Source of the DNA: Thinopyrum elongatum
Lineage: Eukaryota; Streptophyta; Magnoliopsida; Poales; Poaceae
Direction: 5' to 3'
Length of the DNA: 64,000 bases
NCBI GenBank assembly: GCA_011799875.1
Contig: CM022303.1
Coordinates: 280,508,850 to 280,572,849 of the forward strand
Shown: positions 44,825 through 56,231 of the stretch, in pieces
Layout: the number at the start of each line of letters is the position of its first letter
Position numbering within the stretch: the first letter of the stretch is position 1
Notes under the pieces: model-generated
What the model saw: only the letters and a program-made list of their open reading frames with translations
What the model was told of the DNA's origin: nothing
The model's database searches: none
Position numbers and translations under genes: made by a program

Positions 44825-46234
44825 TGATACGTCTTCGTCGTATCTACTTTTCCTAATGCTTTTCCTCTTGTTTTGGACTCTAATTTGCATGATTTGAATG
44901 AAACTAACCCGGACTGACGTGTTTTCAGCAGAACTACCATGGTGTTGTTTTTGTGCAGAAATAAAAGTTCTCGGATTGGACCGAAACTTTTTGGAGAATT
45001 TTTATACAATAAAAGAAAAATACTGGAGCCAAGAACCACCGGAGGGGGGCCCCTGGGTGAGCACAACCCACCAGGGCGCGCCCCCCCTCAGGCGCGCCCA
45101 GGTGGGTTGTGCCCACCTGGTGGCCCCGCAGACCCTGATTCCAACTCTATAAAATCCTATTTTTCTAGAAAAAATCGAGGAGGAAGAATTATCTCATTTC
45201 GCGATACGGAGCCGCCGCCACCTCCTGTTCTTCATCGGGAGGCCAGATCTGGAGTCCGTTTTGGGCTCTGGAGAGGGGGATCTCCGATCTTCGTCATCAC
45301 CAACCCTCCTTCATCGCCAATTCCATGATACTCCCCATCGGGAGTGAGTAATTCCTTCGTAGGCTCATTGGTCGGTGAGGAGTTGGATGAGATTCATCAT
45401 GTAATCGAGTTAGTTTTGGTAGGGCTTGATCCTTAGTATCCATTATGTTCTGAGATTGATGTTGCTATGACTTTGCCATGCTTAATGCTTGTCACTTTGG
45501 GCCCGGGTGCCATGATTTCATATCTGAACTGTTTATGTTATCACCATTATATCTATGTTCTAGATCCGATCTTGCAAGTTATAGTCACCTACTACGTGTT
45601 ATGATCCGCAAACCCCGGAGTGACAATAGTCGGGATACTTTCCGGTGATGACCGTAGTTCGAGGAGTTCATGTATTCACTATGTGCTAATGCTTTGTTCC
45701 GGTTCTCTATTAAAAGGAGGCCTTAATATCCCTTAGTTTCCTTATGGACCCCGCTGCCACGGGAGGGTAGGACAAAAGATGTCATGCAAGTTCTTTCCAT
45801 AAGCATGTATGACTATTTACGGAATACATGCCTACATTATATTTATGAACTGGAGGTAGTGCCGTATCGCCCTAGGTTATGACTGTTATATGATGGATAT
45901 CATCCAATGAATTCACCGATCCAATGCCTACGAATTTTCCATATATTGTTCTTGCTAAGTTACTACTATTGCTGCTACTGTTACACTTGCTACAAAATCA
46001 TTGCTATCATTGTTATCGTTATCGTTACTATTACTACTGCTATCAAAACTATCATACTACTTTGCTACTAATCACTTTGCTGTAGATAATTAATCTACAG
46101 GTGTGGTTGAATTGACAACTCAGCTGCTAATACTTACAAATATTCTTTGGCTCCCCTTGTGTCGAATCAATAAATTTGGGTTGAATACTCTACCCTCGAA
46201 AACTGTTGCGATCCCCTATACTTGTGGGTTATCA
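44825..46234 (+). repeat. Element F 5' LTR
   Basis: 1410 bp, TGATACG...GGGTTATCA. A run of CTA/CTG/GTTA-type trinucleotides spans about 45960-46085 near the 3' end. Confidence 0.92.
45061..45154 (+). promoter_or_regulatory. LTR promoter of element F: GC hairpin plus TATA box
   Basis: 22-nt arms 45061-45082 and 45091-45112 are reverse complements with a single mismatch, around an 8-nt loop; the inner stem is GGGCGCGCC/GGCGCGCCC. TATAAAA (45148-45154) starts 36 bp after the hairpin. The 3' LTR has the same pair at about 53252-53305 and 53342-53348, with the left core changed by a C-run expansion. Confidence 0.65.
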
Positions 46235-46245
46235 AGACCTTTTTC

Positions 46246-46263
46246 TGGCGCCGTTGCCAGGGA
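46246..46263 (+). promoter_or_regulatory. Primer binding site of element F (tRNA-Asp type)
   Basis: TGGCGCCGTTGCCAGGGA, one mismatch to the complement of plant tRNA-Asp, 11 bp from the LTR, the same spacing as in A. Confidence 0.85.
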
Positions 46264-46312
46264 GCATAGCTATATTTGTTGAGTCACTTGGGATTATTAT
46301 CAATTTATCACT

Positions 46313-48500
46313 ATGAAGAATCTGAAGGATACAAAGACTAAGATTTTTTCCTCTAAGATGAGGGGAGGTAAGGAACTGCCATCTAGCTCTGCACTTGATT
46401 CACCTTCTATTTTGAGTAGACTTGCAACACCACCACATGCTATTAATCCTGATATGTCGCAAGTTATTGATGATGCTACTTCTATGAATACTACTCATGA
46501 TGATGCTACTACCTTGCTTGATGATGGTGTGCCACTAGGTGATTTTCTTGATGAACAAATTGCTAGAGCTAAAGATATTGAGAATGCTGAAACTGATGAA
46601 ATTGTTGAAACTGATGAAGTACTTGATACTGAAAATCTTGAAACACCAATTAGACCTAGCTCTCCTAGATATGAATTGCCTAAGGTTCCTGAAGGTTATG
46701 TTATGGATGAGGAGACAACTAGAGATTTTCTTGCTTGCAATGATAGGGATGATCTTAAGAAATTATTATGCAAACTGAACGAGAAATCTTTAAATGCTAG
46801 AATGGAATGTGATCCTAAGTTTGCTACTTCACCTATCTTTGTTAATGATAAGGATTATGAATTCTCTGTCGACCCAGAGTTAATTACTTTGGTTGAATCT
46901 GATCCTTTCCATGGTTATGAAACTGAAACTGGCACATCTTACTAAGCTGAATGACATAGCCACCCTATTTGCTCATGATGAGAAAATTCGCTACTATTAT
47001 ATTCTCAAATTATTTCCGTTCTCATTAAAGGGTGATGCTAAGACCTAGTATAATACTCTTGCTCCTGGTTGTGTGCGTAGTCCCCAGGATATGATTTATT
47101 ACTTCTCTGAAAAATATTTTCCTGCTCATAAGAAATAAGCTGCCTTACAGAAAATATTTAACTTTGTGCAAATTGAAGAAGAGAGTCTCCCACAAGCTTG
47201 GGGGAGGCTTCTCCTATTGCTTAATGCTTTGCTTGATCATCCTCTTAAGAAAAATGAAATACTTGGTATCTTCTATAATGGACTAACCGATGCTTCTAGG
47301 GACTTCCTAGATAGTTGTGCTGGCTGTGTTTTCAGGGAACAAACTGTTGAACAAGCTGAGGAATTATTGAACAATATATTGAATTTTTTTTATGATTGGA
47401 CTCTTCCTGAACCTCCGCATAAACTCACTCTGAAGAAGAGGGGTATCTTATATCTCAGTCCGGAAGATATGCAAGAGGCAAAGAAATCAATGAAGGAAAA
47501 AGGTATTAAGGTAGAGGATGTTAAAATTTTACCTCCTATTGAAGAGATACATGGACTTGATACACCACCACCCAAGGTGGTAGAGGTAAATTCTTTAATG
47601 AAATTTAATGATAATGACAATCCTTATAATATGCATCCTAGTCAATGCCTTCATGAGTTTGATAACTATATTAGAAAGCAAGATCACTTCAATGCAAATG
47701 TTATGAAACAATTGAAATACAATTCTAATATGATTGCTCGCTTGAGTGACTTGTTATTTAGAATCTCCAATGATATTAGAGGTGTAGGAAAAGATGCCTC
47801 TATGGTTCAAACTCAACTAGAACAAGTTGCTAAATCTCAAAGAGAGTTGCTAGATGAAATGAATAATAATGTCAATGATCATGATGTTAGAGTAATGACT
47901 AGAGGAGGTAGAATGACTCAGGAACCACTGTATCCTGAGGGACATCCTAAAAGAATTGAACAAGACTATCAAAGAATTAACACTAATGCACCTAGTCCTT
48001 CTAAGAAGAAGAAGAAAAAGAAAAATGATTGGACTTTGTATGCCTCTAGTGAACCTAAGATAGAAAAACCTCCTGAAGTTGATAATGATGTTTCTATCTC
48101 TGATGCTGAAACTCAATCTGGTAATGAACATTCACCTAGTGATAATGAAAAAGATAATGATGATGTTCATGAAGATACTCAACCAAACAATAAAGAACCA
48201 GATAATGATGTTGAAATAAAACCAGCTGCTGATCTTGATAACCCACAACCTAAAAATAAAATATATTATAAAAGAGACTTTGTTGCTCGAAAACATGGAA
48301 AAGAAAGAGAACCATGGGTTCAAAAACCCATGCCCTTTCCACCTAAATCAACTAAGAAGAAAGATGATGAAGAATTTGAACGCTTTGCTGAAATGATTAG
48401 GCCAGTCTTTTTGCGTACTCGGTTGACTGATATTTTAAAGATGGCCCCTTATGTAAAGTTCATGAAAGACATCATCACTAATAAGAGAAAAATACCGGAA
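46313..48500 (+). pseudogene. Gag of element F
   Basis: ATG 46313 (MKNLKDTKTK) opens an acidic, Asp/Glu/Thr-rich N-terminal region. A frameshift near 46930 precedes the capsid-like core: KLNDIATLFAHDEKIRYYYI, KGDAKT, YFSEKYFPAHKK and LPQAWGRLLLLLNALLDHPL. In-frame stops are TAG 47046-47048 (at the usual Trp of the Gag WYN motif) and TAA 47136-47138. The frame is then open into protease. The second half has DMQEAKKSMKEKG, a coiled-coil-like stretch and a poly-Lys run near 48002-48027. No CCHC knuckle. Typical of Athila-lineage Gag. Confidence 0.75.
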
Positions 48501-49090
48501 GTTGAAATCTCCACCATTCTTGCCAATTATTCTTTTAAGGATGGAGTACCTAAAAAACTTGGAGATCCGGGAATACCAACTATACCTTGCTCCATAAAAA
48601 GAAATTATGTCAAAACTGCTTTGTGTGATTTAGGAGCTGGTGTTAGTGTTATGCCTTTCTCTTTATATAGAAGACTTGATTTGAATAAACTCACACCTAC
48701 TGAAATATCTTTGCAAATGGTGATAAATCAACTGCCATACCTATCGGTATTTGTGAGGATGTGCCCGTTGTTGTTGCTAATGTTACTATCTTGACTGACT
48801 TTGTTATACTTGAGATGCCCGAGGACGACAACATGTCGATTATCCTTGGTAGACCCTTCTTGAATACTGCAGGGGCTGTTATTGATTGCAATAAAAGCAA
48901 GGTCACTTTTCATATCAATGGTAATGAGCATACGGTGCACTTTCCAAAGAAACAATTCCAAGTGAATGGTATTGATGTTATTGAAAAATCTCAGACACTC
49001 ACTATTGGAAGTTTTCAACTACCTCTACTACTGCCAAAAAGTAATATGAAATGCTTATTGTGGGGGACATGCATATCCCTGTTGAGGTAA
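48501..49090 (+). pseudogene. Protease of element F
   Basis: Continues in frame from gag: ISTILANYSFKDGVPKKLG then active-site motif KTALCDLGAGVSVMPFSLYRRL. A frameshift near 48720 moves to a frame with VPVVVANVTILTDFVILEMP, the SIILGRPFLNTAGAVIDCN strand and a C-terminal tail ending at 49090. Homologous to the protease part of A (3967-5148). The catalytic Asp is kept; the shift breaks it. Confidence 0.75.
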
Positions 49091-49641
49091 CCTAGTGTTT
49101 TACGAAAGTTCTTCAGTTTCATGCTAATCAAAAGTGGTTGTTAATAAGACTTGATCAACCTTATTAATGGATCATTTTTGAGAGGTATGAAGTTGATAAA
49201 TTTAGTAAGCATAACCTTCTGTCCCCAACGTTTGTTTTCTGTTTTTCTTAGTTAAATAAAATAAAATGCCATGTTTTGTCTGTTTTCTGAATTTCCCATG
49301 CAATAAAAAAATGACCCAAACATAAAAGTTCTCAGAATGCCCTGAAAATTTAATACGATTTTTTTCTAAATATTTAAGAATTTTTGGTGCAAATAACAGC
49401 AGAGGGGGGTGCACCAGGTGGGCACAACCCACCTGGGCGCGCCAGCACCCCCAGGCGTGCCCTGGTGGGTTGTGGTCCCCACGTGGGCCCCCTCACTTAT
49501 CCCTTTAGCCCATGTCACCACCTACCTCCAGAAAAAAATCACCATTGCTCTCTCTTTCGTGTTTTTGCTCTCAAACCTGCGGATTTCGATCTCTTTGATT
49601 GAAGCTCCATTTCCGAAACTATTTTGGGGGATTGCTACTTG
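49091..49641 (+). promoter_or_regulatory. Promoter-like segment ahead of F ORF2
   Basis: Non-coding sequence with a GC-rich inverted repeat: 21-nt arms 49423-49443 and 49454-49474 with two mismatches and the same GGGCGCGCC-type core as the LTR hairpin. A leader-like pyrimidine-rich stretch and the putative intron donor follow. No clear TATA box is seen; the nearest AT-rich motif is CACTTATCCC at about 49494-49503. Confidence 0.45.
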
Positions 49642-49875
49642 GTATGTGACTCCTCCATTTGTCCAATTAGTTTTTGCTTTAGTGTTTTATATTTTGAATA
49701 ATTAGCTACTCTTGGTGCTGTTGTAGATGAGCTTGCATGTTGAATTCTTAGAGTTCTAAGTAGTTTGAATGCTCAATATAGCCTCTATGCATGTCTATGA
49801 GTACTTGCTACCAATCTTGTGAAGTTTTGTTGACAAAAATTTTCTGGACTAAAAATTTCAGAATTTTGTTCATAG
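49642..49875 (+). other. Putative 5'-UTR intron of F ORF2
   Basis: Donor CTTG|GTATGTGA (GT at 49642), AT-rich body, branch-like GGACTAAAAA (about 49846), acceptor TTTTGTTCATAG|G (AG at 49874-49875), 7 nt before the ORF2 ATG. An alternative acceptor (TTTCAG) lies at about 49861. Consensus-based only. Confidence 0.45.
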
Positions 49876-49882
49876 GAATAAG

Positions 49883-50902
49883 ATGAGTTTCTTTAGGAAG
49901 TTTGCTTCCAAGAAGAACTCCAAGGGAGTTGTCGGTGAATCATCGGATAGTGACCTCCAAACTCGGAGAATGGCGGAAGTGCGACCATGCGAATGGCCTC
50001 ACAACCCCTTCATGGATGGAGCTGGAATCCGTCAAGAGTTCGCACAATTTGCTGTCAATGTTGGCCTCACCGACTTCATCGCAGCTGAGTGTGAACAATA
50101 TCATCTCCTTACAAATTCCTTCGTGCAAAGTTTTCATTTCATAAGTAGGAATAATACCCCTGAGGTGCGGTTTAATTTATATGCTGAAACCCGTCAGATA
50201 CCACTTACTGAATTTTGTGATATATGCTTAATCCCTTCTGACGGGGAAATAAGAGAGCCTAGGCCTGCAGAGTTTGAGGGTTTCTATCGCACATTGTCAG
50301 TGGGAGATGAGAGAGGGGTGTCGAGTGTCACCGCCACTAGCTTGCAGTTTCCTTCAGTGCATTATTTTACTCTATTTATCGCTAAATGTTTACTTGCTAG
50401 AGAGAAGGTTGGTGCACTTAGTGCCCCCGATTTCGCTGTCTTACACCGCGCACTTTACGGCGATAATAGCTATAGCCCTGGGGCTATCATTGCACGTCGC
50501 CTGCACCTTAACAGGTCCAAAAGCAAAATTCATGGTGGTATTTGCGCTACTTGCTTAGCGAGTCATTTTAATGTTCAGATATGCCAACATGATCATCCTT
50601 TGCCTAAGGTTTAGCTAGATCGCCAGGCGATGGTAGCTCATCAGTTTCTTGATGGCGAGGACACTACTAATAGTGTTCCTTACAACCAGGTTTTCAGTGT
50701 GGATACCCGTGATATTATCCCTTTGCCTCCACCTACTTTGTTTGATTCTATTGCCAGGAGAGGATACAGGATCATGCCTGAGGACATTATTGCCTATCGG
50801 AACAACCTGGCAGTAGCTGAGGAGGAGCCTCAGGAGTGGGACGCTCAGGTGCTCGCTCCACAGCACTTCAACATAGGACCTGATGGGTTTTACGAGTGGT
50901 GA
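49883..50902 (+). pseudogene. Extra ORF of element F (Athila ORF-like), one in-frame stop
   Basis: 340 codons from ATG 49883 (MSFFRKFASKKNSKGVV) to TGA 50900-50902, broken only by TAG 50612-50614; the frame is the same on both sides. After a basic N-terminus comes a compact domain with EFCDICLIPSDGE, FEGFYRTLSVGDERGVSS, SLQFPSVHYFTLFIAKCLLARE and FAVLHRALYGDNSYSPGAIIARRLH. The pattern recalls the Athila ORF-1 family (Pfam PF03078), a memory-level match. No signal peptide or membrane helix. The short C-terminal part is acidic and Pro-rich. It lies where pol and env would be, behind its own promoter-like segment. Confidence 0.6.
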
Positions 50903-53014
50903 TTACCAAGTTAGGCCAAAAGCCTAAGCTCGGGGGAGTACGTATTTCCATCGACATTACATTCATGTTTACACATTTCATTCCAGTTGTCGGTGTCCAC
51001 ACTTTTTCATTGTATTATCCATGCTAGATTTATTTTCTCGCCTTCTTCTTGTGTGTTTGAAAAACTTTGAGAAAACCCAAAAATATTTCCTGTTTCTTTT
51101 TGGTTTTTTCTTTCTAGTTTAATTAGCTGCTTTATTAAAAGAAAAATCCAAAAAGATTTCTCGATTCTTCTTTTTGCTTGTTGGGAGCTTTCCCGTGTAA
51201 ATAGTTTGTCTCGTTTTTGTTTTTCCTTCTTTAATTTGCTTTCTTCTAGAAAAACTAAAAACTCCAAAAATATTTCAGTGTGTTTCTCTGAATTTCTTTT
51301 CTGATTATTGAGTCATACCAAGGAGAAGACCACGATGAAAATGTTGAGTGGCTCTCATGTGCATTATTGTTGATCTAACGAAGAACCCAAATTACCTTGT
51401 CTTCTCCTTTGAATAAAATGTTTGCAGATTCCAGCTTAGTCCACGGCACTCTTGCACTATTATTATTTTCAAATCGTTCGGTTGTGCAAGTGAAAGGCAA
51501 TAATGACGATATTTGGTGAACTGGCTGTGGCAGAGAGAAACGGGTATGAACTCAACTTGTTCTATTTTTGTAAATATGTTTAACCTAGTATCCATGATTC
51601 AACATATTATGATCAAACATGTTTGCAATGACAATTAGAGATTATAGTTTCTTATGCCATGCTTAAGTAGCTAGGAGTGGATAATGATTTATCTTGGATG
51701 TCAACATTGCGTTAAAATGATTGTGATGTAGTATGACGATATGGTATCCTCCTCCGAATGTTCGAGTGGCTTGACTTGGCACATGTTCATGCATGTAGTT
51801 GAATCAAAACAACATAGCCTCTATGATATTTATGTTCATGGTGTTCATATCCTACTCATGCTAGTATCCAATGTTCATTATGCATAATGCATGTTCATGA
51901 CCGTTTTCGCTCTCTAGCTGGCCGCTTCCCAACCTATTTGCTAGCCTTCACCTGTACTAAGTGGAAATACTGCTTCTGCATCAAAATCCTAAAACCCAAG
52001 TTATTCCAGATGAGTCCACCATACCTACCTATATGCGGTATTACCATGCCGTTCTATGTAAATTTGCATGTGCCACCTCTAAAAACTTCAAATAAACATC
52101 CTTTTTGTGTGCCTGGATTGTTCATAGAGTGACAAGAGGTAGTCGGTATCTTCCATGCTAAGCGGGTTATTCTCATGATGAGTGTTTATTCACTCGTCCT
52201 TGCACGAGAGGGGCGGTAATAGGGATTCCCAGTCCCGAAATCAAATTGCAAATAATAAAACAAAACTCCCCCAGGATTGATGTTGGTATGGACGGTACCC
52301 GTGGATACGACTAGCTGTGGAGTGTGTTTGTTGGTGGGGGGGGCTAAACCTTTACTTTTATCGCTTGCGAACCGCCACTAATGTGTTTAGCATGGAAGAT
52401 ATCGATAATTGATGGTCGTGAAGTAAACAAGAAGGGTGCATTTCTCAAAATTTCATTTACCTCTGTTTTAAAAATTGAGCTCTGGCACCGCTGCAAATCC
52501 CTACTTCCCTCTGCGAAGGGACTATCTATTTAATTTTATGTTGAGTCATCACCTTCTCAAATAAGCGGCAGACCCTGAGAGCACTATTGTCATCCTCATG
52601 CATTATGTATAGTTAATGTTGGATGCATCATGACTAGATCTTTTCTACCATGAATTACAATGTTTAGTCGTTGCTTGTACTTTGGAGGTGCTCTGCATTT
52701 ATGTTTTGCGGTCTTAGAAAGGGCTAGCGAGATACCACTGTTGTCATATTATATCATGATTGTTTTGACAAGGTGTTGTCATTTGAGATGTTTTATTATT
52801 GCTCGCTAGTTGATTATGTCATTGATATGAGTTAATATAATTTTTAAGAGTTATTGTTGACATGGTTAGTTATAATCTTTGCTGAAAACCTGGGTGCTAT
52901 TTAAGCTTATTTATGTAAACAAGGGCAAAAGAGTTCACAAAAGTTTTTCTTTTTCACTTTCAGTTTATCAACTGAATTGCTTGAGGACAAGCAAAGGTTT
53001 AAGCTTGGAGGAGT
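50903..53014 (+). other. Element F 3' non-coding region with polypurine tracts
   Basis: An internal polypurine-like TAAGCTCGGGGGAG lies right after the ORF2 stop (about 50927-50940). The rest has scattered similarity, reverse-complemented, to the non-coding regions of A and B (for example GGTACCCGTGGATACG near 52297-52312 and TCCCAGTCCCGAAAT near 52227-52241). The true polypurine tract is 53001-53014. No gene. Confidence 0.65.
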
Positions 53015-54429
53015 TGATACGTCTCCATCATATCTACTTTTCTTAACACTGTTCCTCTTGTTTTGGACTCTAATTTGCATGATTTGAATGAAACTAACCC
53101 AGACAGACGCTGTTTTCAGCAGAACTACCATGGTGTTGTTTTTGTGTAGAAATAAAAGTTCTCGGATTGGAACGAACCTTTTTGGAGAATTTTTATACAA
53201 TAAAACAAAAATACTAGAGCCAAGAACCACCGGAGAGGCCCCCCTGGGTGAGCACAACCCACCAGGGCGCCCCCCCCCCCCTCAGGCGCGCCCAGGTGGG
53301 TTGTGCCCACCTGGTGGCCCCGCAGACCCTGATTCCAACTCTATAAAATCCTATTTTTCCAGAAAAAAATCAAGGAGGAAGAATTATCTTGTTTCGCGAT
53401 ACGGAGCCGCTGCCACCTCCTGTTCTTCATCGGGAGGCCAGATCTGGAGTCCGTTTTGGGCTCCGGAGAGGGGGATCTCCGATCTTCGTCATCACCAACC
53501 CTCCTTCATCGCCAATTCCATGATGCTCCCCACCGGGAGTGAGTAATTCCTTCATAGGCTCACTGGTCGGTGAGGAGTTGGATGAGATTCATCATGTAAT
53601 TGAGTTAGTTTTGTTAGGGCTTGATCCTTAGTATCCATTATGTTCTGAGATTGATGTTGCTATGACTTTGCCATGCTTAATGCTTGTCACTTTGGGCCCG
53701 GGTGCCATGATTTCAAATCTGAACCGTTTATGTTATCACCATTATATCTATGTTCTAGATCCAATCTTGCAAGTTATAGTCACCTACTACGTGTTATGAT
53801 CCGCAAACCCCGGAGTGACAATAGTCAGGATACTTTCCGGTGATGACCGTAGTTTGAGGAGTTCATGTATTCACTATGTGCTAATGCTTTGTTCCGGTTC
53901 TCTATTAAAAGGAGGCCTTAATATCCCTTAGTTTCCTTATGGACCCCGCTGTCACGGGAGGGTAGGACAAAAGATGTCATGCAAGTTCTTTCCATAAGCA
54001 CGTATGACTATTTACGTAATACATGCCTACATTATATTTATGAACTGGAGCTAGTGTCGTATCGCCCTAGGTTATGACTGTTATATGATGAATATCATCC
54101 AACGAATTCACTGATCCAATGCCTACGAATTTTTCATATATTGTTCTTGCTAAGTTACTACTGTTGCTGCTACTGTTACACTTGCTACAAAATCATTGCT
54201 ATCATTGTTATCATTACTGTTACTGTTGCTACTGCTATCAAAACTATCATACTACTTTGCTACTGATCACTTTGCTGCTGATAATTAATCTACATGTGTG
54301 GTTGAATTGACAACTTAGCTGCTAATACTTACAAATATTCTTTGGCTCCCCTTGTGTTGAATCAATAAATTTGGGTTGAATACTCTACCCTCGAAAACTG
54401 TTGCAATCCCCTATACTTGTGGGTTATCA
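53015..54429 (+). repeat. Element F 3' LTR
   Basis: 1415 bp, TGATACG...GGGTTATCA, about 96% identical to 44825-46234. TSD GTGAG at 54430-54434. Confidence 0.92.
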
Positions 54430-56200
54430 GTGAGAAACTTGGATATACGCACCAGTGCTCATTCTCCAAATTAGTTTAAAACATACATAAGGTTGAAGTG
54501 AAACACATTCACTATGCTCATTCCTCAACTTTAACCCTTAAAACAGACTTTTAGAAAAGAAAGGGGAGATTCTTCTTCAGTCCAAGTCTTCAGTTGCTCA
54601 TAATTGCCCGTAACTGGGGGCATGGCTAATCGATTAGGTTTAACCCTCTGCAGAGGTCGTACATGTTCCCCACATGACACAGTCAACCCTTTGTGTCGTA
54701 ACACCGCTTTGGGTGTGTGACCGGGAGGAGATTGTGACGAAGCCTTTCCAAACTGCCACCTTTACTTAGTTCTAGCACGGCCCGCTCCCTTGGCTATTAA
54801 GACCCCTCTTCGATGACCGTACCTGAATAAAGGGTTTCCCGATAAGGAAAAGCTAAGCCAGAGCCATAATAGCATGTGGCTGTACTGGAAGCTACATCAA
54901 ACTGTACTTGGAAGATCTCGGTCCCCACCAAAAACTTGTGTGCAAGACCCCAGTCGGGCGCATTCACTGCAAGACCCCGATGGGCGCAATCACTTGTAGA
55001 CGCTCCCATCATACTGTTCCGCCCAGAGAGTAGAAGTAAAATAATATATATTTTTTGTTTTTCAAAAGTTTTCACAAAATGTTGCCCCAAAAGAGGGCAA
55101 GTTTATTTGTTTAAAACTTTTTGATTTTCAACCCACCCATTTGTGCAAGCGTGGGCAAGCATGGTAGTAAGTCTTGAACCTAAGGCTCTAGCTAGTAATA
55201 ATACTTTGCAAAACTTTTGTGAAACATGCATAGTATTAAATTTAAAGAGATATGCATAATATAAAAATATAGGTCAGGTCATGATCAATTTGCAACTTGC
55301 GTGAGTATTGAATTTGATTCCCTGTTCGTTATCGTCACTCCTTCACTTTACGAAGTATCTAACGATGAAATAAAATTATCAACACACAACAACTCCAAAT
55401 GAAGATCCAAATAAAAGATGCATATTAACAATATAGCTACATCCTTATGATAATTATCGAGTCATGGCTATGGTTGAGATAAGAAATTTCTTTGGATGGG
55501 AATATGTCATAGATTTTATTCTAGGGTGGGTCAAATTGGTTCAAGGGAAGATCGTGGTGTCAATATAGAATGATTGAGAGACAAGTTTTGATAACCAAAT
55601 TTCCATAAATAAACTATTTAGAATATTAGACTTGTGGTCGACTATGGGAATTGAAAGTTATATGAGTTTAGGGAATTGAAACTAATAATTTACTAACTCC
55701 AAATTTTTGTGGTAGTAACATATGACCAGAGAGGTTTTCTAGGGATCAATCTAAGAGATTTATCTAAGCATAAAATTTAATTGGTCGAAGATGTTAAATT
55801 ATGGGTAAAGAAAGTGATTTTATGGTGTAGAGGCTAAAACATGAACTAAGCATGGTTGAAAAATTAAGTTATGGGTCCTAACAGATAGGTATGGTTCTAA
55901 TGACCAATTTTTATATAATAAGCTTTTTGACATGAATTGTAGATTAAAATATATGGAAAAAATATTAAATTTACCATTTAAATCAAAACTAAATTTTAGT
56001 TTGCTCAAAAGTGAAATTTTATAATTTCATAAAAAACTACAGGTTCCAACGAATCCAGGGATATCTTATTTGTCAAATTTGGATAAGTAGATCAAAAGAT
56101 ATGAATTTCTAAAGATTGGGCGTTTTTCTGAAAATCAATTACGAGATTTTAATATGAGCTGCCACGTGGCGGGTCGTGATTGGTAGCAGAGAGTATGTAC

Positions 56201-56231
<31 letters not shown>

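Larger units (their letters stand above)
44825..54429 (+). mobile_element. Element F: Athila-type Gypsy with gag-protease and extra ORF, no pol
   Basis: LTRs 44825-46234 and 53015-54429, perfect TSD GTGAG, tRNA-Asp primer site and a polypurine tract AAGCTTGGAGGAGT (53001-53014). By hand the LTRs differ at about 54 of 1410 positions (about 4%). Interior order: gag, DLGA protease, promoter-like segment with intron, extra ORF, 2.1 kb non-coding. No RT, RNase H or integrase. The LTR start TGATACGTCTCC(A/G)TC and interior resemble the Sabrina/WHAM group. Confidence 0.9.
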
